Assembly: GCA_037146835.1 (NCBI GenBank)
Contig: JBAWWI010000057.1
Location: 1 to 13,815, forward strand
Source of the DNA: IMCC26256 sp037146835
Lineage (GTDB): Bacteria; Actinomycetota; Acidimicrobiia; IMCC26256
Reading direction: 5' to 3'
DNA length: 13,815 nt
Positions within the stretch are counted from its first letter, which is position 1. Every line of letters begins with the position of its first letter. The notes beneath the pieces were generated by a model. The model saw only the letters and a program-made list of their open reading frames with translations. It ran no database searches and was not told the DNA's origin. Made by a program: the position numbers and the translations under genes. Shown here piece after piece: positions 5,565-12,814 of this stretch.

Positions 5565-7760
5565 TTAGACGATGCTGGTCTGGTCGAGGTTTGAGGGGTC
5601 GGACTCGATTGCCTCTAGGAGCATCTCTGCGATGTCCTGAACAATTACATCCTCGTTACCCTCGCCCTTTACGCCGTCATCCATCATCACGTAGCAGAAC
5701 GGGCAGGCCACGGCGACACGTGTTGCACCGGTACTGAGCGCCTCTTGTGCTCGCTCAGTGTTGACCTTCTTGCCGGTGCTCTCCTCCATCCACATGCGTG
5801 CGCCACCAGCGCCACAGCACATTCCCTTGGTGCCGTTGCGAGGCATCTCAACAATGTCGATGCCCTTTAGTGATCCGATGACATTGCGAGGCGCCATGTA
5901 GACGTCGTTGTGTCGACCGAGGTAGCAGGAGTCGTGATAGGTAACACGCTCTGCAAGTGATGCACCCGCCATTGAGAGCTTGCCCTCGTCGATCAACTGC
6001 GAGAGGAACTGCGAGTGGTGAACAACCTCGTAGTTGCCACCGAGTTGTGGGTACTCGTTTGCAAGTGTGTTGAAGCAGTGCGGGCACTGGGTGATGATCT
6101 TCGTAACACCCGCACCATCGAGCATCTCGATGTTCTGCATCGCGAGCATCTGGAAGATGTATTCATTACCCGAGCGGCGTGCGCTGTCTCCTGTGCAGAG
6201 TTCGCTTGGGCCAAGGATCGCGAAATCAATATCTGCACGCTGCAGCAACTTCGCAAGCGCGCGACTCGTCTTCTTGTTTCGATCGTCGAATGATCCTGCG
6301 CAACCAACCCACATGAGGTACTCGTGCTGTGTAGTTGCAGGTACGCCTGGCTCCATGATCTCGATACCCTCGAGATCGTCGGCCCAAGCACCGCGGTCGC
6401 CTTGGTTCATACCGTAGACATTGGAGGAGTTCTCCATTGATCGGTAGACGTTTCCAAGCGTTGCGGGGAAGTCAGACTCCATGAGGGAGAGGTAGCGGCG
6501 CATGTCGAGAATCTTGTCGAGGATCTCGATGTTGACAGGGCAGATCTCGTCGCAGGCCTTGCAGGTTGTGCAGGCCCAGACCTCTTCAGAAGTGATGCGC
6601 TCGAATACCGAGTTAGCGCGCACAGAGATTCCGTCGACTACTCCTACCGGCGGAGTCGTCTGTGGCGATGCCGTTGCGTTCATGACCTCGCCTACTTTTA
6701 GAACAATCTCGCGCGGGTCGAGCGGCTTGCCTGTTGCATGTGCTGGGCAGACCGAGGTGCAGCGTCCGCAGACTGTGCATGCATCGGTGTCGAAGAGTTG
6801 CTTCCATGTGAAGTCTTCGATTGTCACTGCACCGAAAGACTCAAGCTCAGTCTCAAGGAGGTTAGGCATTGGCTTCATCGCACCCTTGGGGCGGTCTTTG
6901 TCTTTCCAGAACATGTTCATTGGGCTTGTAATCATGTGGCGAAGCATTGTGGTGGGGAGGATTACAAGGAAAGAGAAGAACGCCACCACGTGCGCGATCC
7001 ACGCCCAGCGATGTGCATCAATGAGTGCAGTTTCGCGCCATGTGCTTACAAGGCCTGAGAGCGCCCACCCAACGAAGGACCACTTCTCAAAATCCGGTCG
7101 CCCCTCTGCAGCGATGCGGAAGCCTTCAGTAAGGAAACCGGATACCGAGATCACAAGGAAAACAGTAAGGATTACAAGGTGCTCGGGCTTTGTCTTGATG
7201 CGAATTCGGTAGGGGCGCTGAATGTACCTGCGAGCGAAGGCCCAGAGAATTCCACCAAGGAAGATAAGGCCGAATAGGTCAGAGGTAAACGCGTAGCCCT
7301 TGTAGACCTCGCCATGTAGGAACTTCATTCCCGTCGGGAGCTGGTGGTCAAGCTCTAACAGAACAGTCGCAGCAAAAAGTACAAGGAAACCGAAGTAAAT
7401 CATCGAGTGCATTACGCCTGCAGCTGGGTCTCGCAGCAGTGTCTGCATCCAGACTCCACGCCTAAAGTCGCGCATGCGACGCTTAGCGTTAGAGCGCTTG
7501 ACTCGGCGGTCATCTGGAGCGCCGCGCTCGTAGTTGCGAACCCTTAGCGACACGAGCCAAGACGTTGCAAAGAGCATCGCAGCGACGGTTAAATAGAACG
7601 CAACCTGAATCGCAGCGGGGATGTTTACGAACACCTCGCGCGAAACAGGGCTCTCGTCGTGCCAATGAGTGATCTGTGGTGCAATGCCCGATGCAACTGT
7701 GCCGACGGCGGCAAGTACTCCAATGGCTAGAACTATCTGATGCGGCTTTGGCCGGCGCAT
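5565..7760 (-). CDS. Membrane (Fe-S)-binding heterodisulfide reductase-like protein (731 aa), Rv0338c/IspQ-like
   Basis: A fused membrane redox protein of the HdrD/GlpC type, similar in layout to mycobacterial Rv0338c (IspQ). Residues 8-28, 48-70, 117-136, 158-177, 195-211 and 250-273 are likely membrane helices of a NarI-like cytochrome b part; H118, H250 and H257 are candidate heme ligands. Two 4Fe-4S motifs follow: CTVCGRCTSVCP (C328, 331, 334, 338) and CTTCKACDEICP (C397, 400, 403, 407). Two CCG domains come next: C487, C522, C559 and C562 (QCPHC), then C612, C648-C649 (GMCCGAGG), C686 and C689 (CPFC). These bind a non-cubane cluster in heterodisulfide reductases. It likely moves electrons between a membrane carrier and a cytosolic partner; the true acceptor is unknown. 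I chose ATG 7760 because GGAGGT lies just upstream; a TTG at 7826 would add 22 residues without one. Confidence 0.9.
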   Translation of the reverse strand: MRRPKPHQIVLAIGVLAAVGTVASGIAPQITHWHDESPVSREVFVNIPAAIQVAFYLTVAAMLFATSWLVSLRVRNYERGAPDDRRVKRSNAKRRMRDFRRGVWMQTLLRDPAAGVMHSMIYFGFLVLFAATVLLELDHQLPTGMKFLHGEVYKGYAFTSDLFGLIFLGGILWAFARRYIQRPYRIRIKTKPEHLVILTVFLVISVSGFLTEGFRIAAEGRPDFEKWSFVGWALSGLVSTWRETALIDAHRWAWIAHVVAFFSFLVILPTTMLRHMITSPMNMFWKDKDRPKGAMKPMPNLLETELESFGAVTIEDFTWKQLFDTDACTVCGRCTSVCPAHATGKPLDPREIVLKVGEVMNATASPQTTPPVGVVDGISVRANSVFERITSEEVWACTTCKACDEICPVNIEILDKILDMRRYLSLMESDFPATLGNVYRSMENSSNVYGMNQGDRGAWADDLEGIEIMEPGVPATTQHEYLMWVGCAGSFDDRNKKTSRALAKLLQRADIDFAILGPSELCTGDSARRSGNEYIFQMLAMQNIEMLDGAGVTKIITQCPHCFNTLANEYPQLGGNYEVVHHSQFLSQLIDEGKLSMAGASLAERVTYHDSCYLGRHNDVYMAPRNVIGSLKGIDIVEMPRNGTKGMCCGAGGARMWMEESTGKKVNTERAQEALSTGATRVAVACPFCYVMMDDGVKGEGNEDVIVQDIAEMLLEAIESDPSNLDQTSIV

Positions 7761-7763
7761 GTG

Positions 7764-7769
7764 ACCTCC
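7764..7769 (-). promoter_or_regulatory. Ribosome binding site that decides the Fe-S reductase start
   Basis: The minus strand reads GGAGGT, then CAC, then ATG. It is a near-perfect anti-16S match at short spacing, which is why the ATG at 7760 is preferred over the upstream TTG at 7826. Confidence 0.65.
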
Positions 7770-7851
7770 GAATGGATTCGCGAACGATTCTCGGTCGCGA
7801 GATGTGTGGGAGAAACTACCAATCAATGCACCGGTTTCATGGGTGCCGGGG

Positions 7852-7884
7852 CCCGATTAGTTACCGATTAGTTCCCGATTAATT
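7852..7884. repeat. Three tandem 11-bp repeats upstream of the Fe-S reductase
   Basis: CCCGATTAGTT, ACCGATTAGTT and CCCGATTAATT follow each other without gaps (7852-7862, 7863-7873, 7874-7884). On the minus strand the core is AACTAATCGG. The 11-bp spacing puts each copy on nearly the same face of the helix, as for cooperative binding by a regulator such as an OmpR-type response regulator. The array lies 92-124 bp upstream of the Fe-S reductase ATG and 57 bp beyond the stop of the CNB protein, so it is placed to control the former. The binding protein is unknown. Confidence 0.6.
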
Positions 7885-7940
7885 ATTGACTAAAAGCGAT
7901 GAAGAGAGCCGTCTTAAGTCGGTCGCTAGTGGTGGAGTTA

Positions 7941-8369
7941 TTACTGAACGCTGCGCGCGTCTGCATCACGGAGGCGGCGTGCCATCCCAGTGAGGAGTTT
8001 GCGGGAGAAGCCGGGCGCCTCATCTATAAGCGCTGAGAACTCGCGCTGCCCAAGTACGAGGAGCTCCATGTCAGTCTCAGCCGTGACTGTGGCGTTGCGT
8101 GGACCGCGATCGAGAAGCGAGAGTTCGCCGAAGGCATCCCCACGTTTTAGGCCTGCTATACGCCTTCCATTGCGGGTGACCTTGGCCTTGCCAGAGATGA
8201 TGACGAAGAACTCTGCGCCGGTCTCGCCCTGGTCGACAAGGCGCTTGCCGGCCTCAACCTCAATCTCCTCACCCCTGCGGGCAATCAATCCGAGGTCTCT
8301 GCGGCTAAGAGCCGAGAAGAGCGGGACGTCGGCTAGGGCATCTAAATACTGTGCTGTGCGCTTGGACAT
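7941..8369 (-). CDS. Stand-alone cyclic nucleotide-binding domain protein (142 aa)
   Basis: A single CNB (cAMP/cGMP-receptor) domain with no DNA-binding part. The beta-roll starts at about residue 15 (VPLFSALSRRDL). The phosphate-binding cassette reads FGELSLLDRGPRNATVTAE (about 80-98), with the Glu and Arg that hold the ribose and cyclic phosphate present, so ligand binding is plausible. The C-terminal helix ends with RRLRDADARSVQ. CRP-type regulators have about 70 further residues with a helix-turn-helix, which are absent, so it is more likely a sensor or partner subunit than a transcription factor. The start is ATG 8369. No Shine-Dalgarno precedes it, but TAACCT ends 6 nt upstream, consistent with a leaderless message. 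It is upstream of the Fe-S reductase on the same strand, 180 bases away. Confidence 0.85.
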   Translation of the reverse strand: MSKRTAQYLDALADVPLFSALSRRDLGLIARRGEEIEVEAGKRLVDQGETGAEFFVIISGKAKVTRNGRRIAGLKRGDAFGELSLLDRGPRNATVTAETDMELLVLGQREFSALIDEAPGFSRKLLTGMARRLRDADARSVQ

Positions 8370-8375
8370 ATCTGC

Positions 8376-8381
8376 AGGTTA
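8376..8381 (-). promoter_or_regulatory. Probable -10 box of the CNB protein gene (leaderless)
   Basis: The minus strand reads TAACCT, six bases, then ATG. The hexamer fits TAnnnT and the distance puts the transcript start at the A of the ATG. The -35 region (AAGCAA-like) is poor. It diverges from the dnaK promoter. Confidence 0.5.
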
Positions 8382-8480
8382 GGCCTCAGCGGCCAGACTT
8401 GCTTGGCTTAATCGAGCGGAGATGATGCCTAAGTGGCAAACGTCACCTGCCCCCGCTAGAAGTTTTGCTTCAGTCGGGAA

Positions 8481-8486
8481 TAATAT
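8481..8486 (+). promoter_or_regulatory. dnaK: Candidate -10 box of the dnaK operon
   Basis: TAATAT is the best -10-like hexamer in the dnaK upstream region and would start transcription near 8493, leaving a leader of about 168 nt. The -35 position has no good match. The HspR-type operator begins a few bases after this start, where a bound repressor could block it. Confidence 0.4.
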
Positions 8487-8499
8487 GGCCATCACATAA

Positions 8500-8520
8500 G
8501 TTGATAGCGAAGCACTCAAG
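8500..8520. promoter_or_regulatory. HAIR-type HspR operator
   Basis: GTTGATA, seven bases (GCGAAGC), then ACTCAAG. The known HAIR consensus is CTTGAGT-N7-ACTCAAG. The right half is a perfect match and the left half matches at TTGA. Spacing is exact. The site lies upstream of dnaK, and the HspR repressor is encoded in the same operon, so an autoregulatory loop (DnaK-assisted HspR binding, relieved by unfolded protein) is expected by analogy with Streptomyces. Confidence 0.65.
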
Positions 8521-8577
8521 TTTTGGGAATCTAAGCCTGAGGGTGATAGAAACCATAGAGATCGAGAAGAAAAAGTC

Positions 8578-8640
8578 TCAAGACCCGCTCAAATCAAGAC
8601 CCCCCCTAACTAAGACCCGCCCTAACTAAGACCCCCAAAC
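8578..8640 (+). repeat. C-rich imperfect tandem repeat in the dnaK leader
   Basis: Four imperfect units start at 8578, 8594, 8611 and 8627 (periods 16, 17, 16). Each begins T(C/A)AAGACCC or TAAGACCC; the two middle units share CCCTAAC. The block is rich in C and A and poor in G, so it should be unstructured in RNA. It ends 20 bases before the dnaK ATG, just upstream of the ribosome site (AAAGG, 8646-8650). Confidence 0.6.
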
Positions 8641-8660
8641 CAACGAAAGGCAAGAATCAG

Positions 8661-10481
8661 ATGGCCAAGGCAGTCGGTATCGACCTAGGTACCACCAACT
8701 CAGTAGTCGCAGTCCTCGAGGCCGGCGAGCCGGTAGTAATCCCCAACTCAGAGGGTGCCCGCACGACCCCCTCGGTCGTCGCCTTCTCCAAGACGGGCGA
8801 GGTCCTCGTAGGTGAGGTAGCCAAGCGTCAGGCGATTACCAACCCTGATCGCACGATCCGCTCCGTGAAGAGCCAGATCGGTACCTCTTGGAAGATCGAT
8901 ATTGACGGCAAGGCCTACTCCTCTCAGGAGATCTCGGCCCGTACCCTCCAGAAGCTAAAGCGTGATGCAGAGGCATACCTTGGCGACACAGTTACGCAGG
9001 CAGTTATTACCGTCCCTGCTTACTTCGATGACGCTCAGCGCCAGGCCACAAAAGAGGCTGGCGAGATCGCGGGCCTAGAGGTTCTGCGCATCATCAACGA
9101 GCCAACTGCAGCGGCACTTGCTTACGGACTCGACAAAGACGACGACATGACGATTCTTGTCTTCGACCTTGGTGGAGGAACCTTCGACGTCTCGGTACTT
9201 GATCTAGGCGACGGCGTCTTCGAGGTCAAGTCAACCGCAGGTAACACACACCTCGGTGGAGACGACTGGGACCAGCGCGTGATGGATTGGATGGTGGGTG
9301 AATTCAAGAATGCTCACGGTGTAGATCTAGCGGCAGACAAGATGGCAGCGCAGCGTCTGAAGGAGGCTGCTGAGAAGGCAAAGATTGAGCTCTCGACACT
9401 TCAAGAGACCTCTATCAACCTTCCGTTTGTTACTGCAACTAGTGATGGTCCACTCCACCTTGAGTTGAGCCTCACTCGCGCCAATTTCCAAGAGATCACA
9501 CGCGATCTTCTAGAGGCTTGCCGTGGACCATTCGAGCAGGCGATTCGCGATGCAAACCTCACCAAGGAAAAAATCGATCGAGTCATCCTTGTTGGTGGAT
9601 CTACGCGTATGCCCGCTGTAACAGATCTTGTGCGTGAACTCTCTGGCAAGGACGGCGATAAGGGAGTGAATCCCGATGAGGCTGTAGCGGTTGGCGCAGC
9701 TGTGCAGGCTGGAGTCCTGAAGGGCGACGTTAAGGACGTGCTCCTTCTCGATGTCACGCCTCTCTCTCTTGGTATCGAGACCAAGGGCCAGATCATGACG
9801 AAGTTGATCGAGCGCAACACCACCATTCCAACAAAGCGCTCTGAGACATTTACAACCGCTGAGGAGAATCAGCCAAGCGTCGAGATCAAGGTGCTTCAAG
9901 GTGAGTCAGACATGGCGTACCGAAACAAAGTGCTTGGGACCTTCCAGTTGGTTGGCCTCCCACCAGCACCTCGCGGTATTCCTCAGATCGAGGTCACGTT
10001 CGACATCGATGCAAACGGAATTGTGCATGTAAGTGCAAAGGACCTCGGCACTGGCAAGGAGCAGGCCATGACCATCACTGGCGGCACTGCGCTTAGCAAA
10101 GACGAGATCGACCGCATGATGCGCGAGGCTGAGTCACACGCCGATGAAGACCGTGTACGCCGTGAAGAGGCAGAGACTCGCAACAACTCTGACTCGCTTG
10201 TATTCCAGACTGAGCGTCTCCTCGCAGAGCAGGGCGAGAAGGTAGAAGAGGGCGAGCGCGAGAAGATCGAGTCAACCCTCAAGGCCTTGAAAGATGCTCT
10301 CTCCGGAACCGACATCGAGGCTGTGAAGCTGGCACACGAAGCACTCGTTGCCGCTAGCCAAGAATTTGCACAGCGTCTCTACGCATCAGCATCTGCGCAG
10401 CAGGAGAACCCTGGTGCGAACGAGGCACCCTCAGATGATGAGGTTGCAGAGGCGGAGATTGTTGACGAGGAGAGCCAATGA
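8661..10481 (+). CDS. dnaK: Chaperone DnaK (Hsp70), 606 aa
   Basis: ATP-driven chaperone that binds exposed hydrophobic stretches of client proteins, cycling with DnaJ and GrpE; cytosolic. The nucleotide-binding domain shows IDLGTTNS (7-14), FDLGGGTFDVS (168-178) and VILVGGSTRMP (308-318). The linker is VLLLDVTPLS (about 360-369), followed by the substrate-binding sandwich, the helical lid from about 490, and an acidic tail ending EIVDEESQ. The N-terminal lobe lacks the roughly 24-residue insertion seen in E. coli DnaK, as is usual for Gram-positive and actinobacterial homologues. Length is normal. ATG 8661 is preceded by AAAGG at a rather long 10-nt spacing. It is the first gene of the operon, behind a HAIR operator, and its stop overlaps grpE by four bases. 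Confidence 0.98.
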   Translation: MAKAVGIDLGTTNSVVAVLEAGEPVVIPNSEGARTTPSVVAFSKTGEVLVGEVAKRQAITNPDRTIRSVKSQIGTSWKIDIDGKAYSSQEISARTLQKLKRDAEAYLGDTVTQAVITVPAYFDDAQRQATKEAGEIAGLEVLRIINEPTAAALAYGLDKDDDMTILVFDLGGGTFDVSVLDLGDGVFEVKSTAGNTHLGGDDWDQRVMDWMVGEFKNAHGVDLAADKMAAQRLKEAAEKAKIELSTLQETSINLPFVTATSDGPLHLELSLTRANFQEITRDLLEACRGPFEQAIRDANLTKEKIDRVILVGGSTRMPAVTDLVRELSGKDGDKGVNPDEAVAVGAAVQAGVLKGDVKDVLLLDVTPLSLGIETKGQIMTKLIERNTTIPTKRSETFTTAEENQPSVEIKVLQGESDMAYRNKVLGTFQLVGLPPAPRGIPQIEVTFDIDANGIVHVSAKDLGTGKEQAMTITGGTALSKDEIDRMMREAESHADEDRVRREEAETRNNSDSLVFQTERLLAEQGEKVEEGEREKIESTLKALKDALSGTDIEAVKLAHEALVAASQEFAQRLYASASAQQENPGANEAPSDDEVAEAEIVDEESQ

Positions 10482-11098
10482 CCTCTAATGAATCTGATAC
10501 CCCAGAGGGCGCAGCAGACGAATCCTCAAGCGATAGTGATATTGACTCTGAGCTAGCAGAGATGCTTGCGATGGTTGATGGTGAGATAGTTGACATCGAG
10601 ACTGTTGTTGGCGAACTAGTTGATGAAGACTCGGACTCTGCCGCAGCTGCGGTGGAGCACGATCTTGATTCGCTTGCAGCGGAGCGCGATGAAATGCGCT
10701 CCACTGCACAGCGGCTTCAGGCTGATTTCGAGAACTTCAAGAAGCGATCGGCCCGCGAAACAGCAGCCGCCGGAGAATCAGCGGTTGCTCGATTCATTGA
10801 GCAGTTGCTGCCAGTGCTTGACGCGTTTGAGAGAGCAGTAGATGCAGTTGCTGGTGCTGACGAGACTGTGCGACGAGGAGTTGAGTTGGCCTTTGGCGAG
10901 TTCACATCGACGCTCGGGCGCAACGGAGTAGTACGTATCGAAGCACTAGGCCAACCTTTCGACCCAGACCTTCATGAGGCAGTTGCTCACGAGGAGACCG
11001 GGGAGCACGAGGCGCCAGTTGTTGTCGAGGAGCTACGTGCCGGTTACCGACTCAATAGCAAAGTAATTCGACCAACAATGGTGAAGGTCGCCCAATAA
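10478..11098 (+). CDS. grpE: Nucleotide exchange factor GrpE (206 aa)
   Basis: Releases ADP from DnaK. The first ~65 residues are acidic and Ser-rich and probably disordered (DESSSDSDIDSE, then ELVDEDSDS). A long helix for dimerisation follows (LAAERDEMRSTAQRLQADFE), with the family motif ADFENFKKRSARE (about 85-97), FIEQLLPVLDAFERA, and the C-terminal beta domain with FDPDLHEAV (about 161-169) and the closing GYRLNSKVIRPTMVKVA. The ATG lies inside the dnaK stop (ATGA), so translation is likely coupled. The length is normal for actinobacteria with an acidic N-terminal extension. Confidence 0.96.
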   Translation: MTSNESDTPEGAADESSSDSDIDSELAEMLAMVDGEIVDIETVVGELVDEDSDSAAAAVEHDLDSLAAERDEMRSTAQRLQADFENFKKRSARETAAAGESAVARFIEQLLPVLDAFERAVDAVAGADETVRRGVELAFGEFTSTLGRNGVVRIEALGQPFDPDLHEAVAHEETGEHEAPVVVEELRAGYRLNSKVIRPTMVKVAQ

Positions 11099-11099
11099 T

Positions 11100-11142
11100 C
11101 GTTTGGGAAAACGGGCAATATCACTCTGCAAATTTCGCAGAG
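11100..11142 (+). other. Two small hairpins between grpE and dnaJ
   Basis: CGTTT-GGGA-AAACG (11100-11113) has a GNRA-type tetraloop, and CTCTGC-aaatttc-GCAGAG (11124-11142) is a 6-bp stem. Neither is followed by a T-run, so they are not good terminators. In this 78-nt gap they could act as processing or stability elements that set relative grpE and dnaJ levels. Function is inferred only. Confidence 0.35.
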
Positions 11143-11176
11143 ACTAATAGGCGCTCCGGCGTCGGAAGGGTGAGGC

Positions 11177-12352
11177 GTGGCTGCGCAACGCGAGTGGTTC
11201 GAGAAGGACTACTACGCAGTTCTTGGCGTCCCTAAGGGATCGACCGAGAAGGAGATTACGCGCGCTTATCGTCAACTCGCAAAGAAATTTCACCCCGATG
11301 CAAACCCAGGCGATGCTCCAGCAGAGGAGCGATTCAAAGAGATCTCTGCTGCTTACGATGTGCTCGGCGACTCCGCAAAGAGGGTTGAGTATGACGAGGT
11401 GCGCGAGCAAGCCGCGTCTGGAGGATTTCGCGGTGGCCAAGGATTTCCTGGCGGGGGTTTTGGGAACGGGGGTTTTGGTAATGGCGGTTTTGGTAATGGC
11501 GGTTTTGAGGGCGGAGACATATCAGACCTCATCGGCGGTTTGTTTGGAAACGGTGGTGCACCCGGCGGTGGGCGTGGCCGCACAAGGCGCGGGCGCAGTG
11601 CAGCGGAGCGCGGTTCAGATCTTGAGACGACACTGCACGTTGATTTTCTAGATGCCATAAATGGCGTTACTGCGCCAGTGCGTTTCTCGTCAGATGCGCA
11701 GTGCGCGCAATGTAAAGGCTCAGGGGCCGAACCGGGCACGGTTGTAAACGTCTGCAATACATGCGGTGGCGGTGGTCAGGTTGCAGTTAACCAAGGGCCC
11801 TTCTCGTTCTCGCAGGTCTGCCCAGATTGCGCAGGTAGTGGTCGCAGAATCGCAACCCCATGTACGGCGTGTCGAGGCCGCGGTATTGAGATGCGCTCGC
11901 GTGAAGTAAAGGTGAAGATCCCTGCGGGCGTTTCAGATGGTCAACGCATTCGTGTTAAGTCGCGCGGAGCAGCAGGGGCCAATGGTGGCGAGCCTGGCGA
12001 CCTTTATGTAGTTGTAAATGTTGCAGCACACGAAATCTTTGGGCGCAGCGGTCGCAACCTCACCCTTCGCGTGCCGATCACGATTACTGAGGCAGTGCTT
12101 GGTGCTGCGGTAAGAGTGCCGACACTCGGGGAGCCTGTAACTGTAAAGGTCAAGCCGGGCACCACTAGCGGCACGACCCTAAAGGTAAGTGGTCGGGGTA
12201 TCCCATCGGCAAATGCAAAGTCTGGGCCTGGCGACCTTCATGTCACGTTTGAAATCGTTGTTCCGAAGTCTCTAAACAAAGAGCAGCGTGCAGCCTTTGA
12301 AGCACTGGCCGCGCTAGAAGATACAGACACACGCGAAAGGTTGGGGCTGTGA
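11177..12352 (+). CDS. dnaJ: Co-chaperone DnaJ (Hsp40), type I, 391 aa
   Basis: Delivers clients to DnaK and stimulates its ATPase. The J domain covers about 10-75, with HPD at 39-41. A Gly/Phe-rich region follows (about 80-125), including repeated GGFGN units. Four zinc-finger repeats are intact: CAQCKGSG (176-183), CNTCGGGG (193-200), CPDCAGSG (215-222) and CTACRGRG (229-236). The two C-terminal beta domains and the dimerisation tail follow, making it a full type I DnaJ. The start is GTG 11177 with GGAAGG 7 nt upstream. The stop overlaps the hspR start (TGATG), as in the actinobacterial dnaK operon, where this gene corresponds to dnaJ1. Confidence 0.97.
   Translation: MAAQREWFEKDYYAVLGVPKGSTEKEITRAYRQLAKKFHPDANPGDAPAEERFKEISAAYDVLGDSAKRVEYDEVREQAASGGFRGGQGFPGGGFGNGGFGNGGFGNGGFEGGDISDLIGGLFGNGGAPGGGRGRTRRGRSAAERGSDLETTLHVDFLDAINGVTAPVRFSSDAQCAQCKGSGAEPGTVVNVCNTCGGGGQVAVNQGPFSFSQVCPDCAGSGRRIATPCTACRGRGIEMRSREVKVKIPAGVSDGQRIRVKSRGAAGANGGEPGDLYVVVNVAAHEIFGRSGRNLTLRVPITITEAVLGAAVRVPTLGEPVTVKVKPGTTSGTTLKVSGRGIPSANAKSGPGDLHVTFEIVVPKSLNKEQRAAFEALAALEDTDTRERLGL
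11453..11512 (+). repeat. Four 15-bp in-frame repeats in the dnaJ Gly/Phe region
   Basis: Four consecutive 15-base units, of the form GGnGGTTTTGGnAAn, start at 11453, 11468, 11483 and 11498 and encode GGFGN three times and then GGFEG. Units two and three differ by only one base. The repeat keeps the frame, so copy changes would only lengthen or shorten the flexible linker that follows the J domain. Confidence 0.85.
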
Positions 12353-12732
12353 TGGATTCTCCGCGTTACACAACTGCGGTCTACGTGATCTCGGTCGCTG
12401 CCGAATTAGCGGGAGTACACCCTCAGACGCTGCGCATCTACGAGCGCAAAGGTTTAATCAACCCAGCGCGAACTGTAGGAAAAAGCAGAAGATACTCAGA
12501 CGCTGATATTTCGGCTCTAAGGCGTATTCAGGAGCTAACCAATGCCGGCGTTGGATTGCCAGGAGTCGCGCGAATTCTCGAACTCGAGGCTCGTCTCGCG
12601 AGAGTCGAGGCGGAGTTACAACGGGTTCGTGATGCAGCGGCACAAGCGGTTGCTGAGACACATCGACAGTATCGACGCGATCTTGTACCGGTTCCGCGTG
12701 CGCAGTTTCCGGTTCGGGTCAGAAGGCCCTAG
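12352..12732 (+). CDS. hspR: HspR, MerR-family heat-shock repressor (126 aa)
   Basis: Repressor of the dnaK operon and often clpB in actinobacteria, with DnaK as co-repressor. The N-terminal MerR winged helix reads YVISVAAELAGVHPQTLRIY, then ERKGLINPARTVGKSRRYS, with the HspR-typical helix-turn-helix, and continues through GVGLPGVARILELEARL. A coiled-coil stretch (about 80-105) follows, and the tail RRDLVPVPRAQFPVRVRRP fits the family's C-terminus. I chose ATG 12352, which overlaps the dnaJ stop as TGATG; a GTG at 12349 adds only one residue. Its operator is probably the HAIR site at 8500-8520, so the operon is likely autoregulated. Confidence 0.93.
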   Translation: MDSPRYTTAVYVISVAAELAGVHPQTLRIYERKGLINPARTVGKSRRYSDADISALRRIQELTNAGVGLPGVARILELEARLARVEAELQRVRDAAAQAVAETHRQYRRDLVPVPRAQFPVRVRRP

Positions 12733-12814
12733 TGAGGCAAATAGAGATGCAGCACGATTTAGTCAGAACTATTACGAAGAACAGCTGGACTGAACTCAAC
12801 GAGAGGAGCTGAGG

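Noticed and set aside
6502..7212. Plus-strand 236-aa ORF opposite the Fe-S reductase
   Set aside because: Antisense of an unambiguous gene with two ferredoxin motifs and CCG domains.
7761..7826. Extended N-terminus of the Fe-S reductase from TTG 7826
   Set aside because: No ribosome site before the TTG, while GGAGGT precedes the internal ATG at 7760; the extra residues are polar and not part of the first membrane helix.
11353..11757. Minus-strand proline-rich ORF opposite dnaJ
   Set aside because: Proline-rich only because it reads the antisense of the Gly-rich linker.
12542..12793. 83-aa ORF in another frame over the 3' end of hspR
   Set aside because: hspR has a family-typical C-terminus ending at 12732, so no frameshift is needed; the other frame is a shadow.
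12780..12800. Possible second HAIR operator before clpB
   Set aside because: Only the right half (ACTCAAC) is recognisable; the left half at the required spacing does not match.
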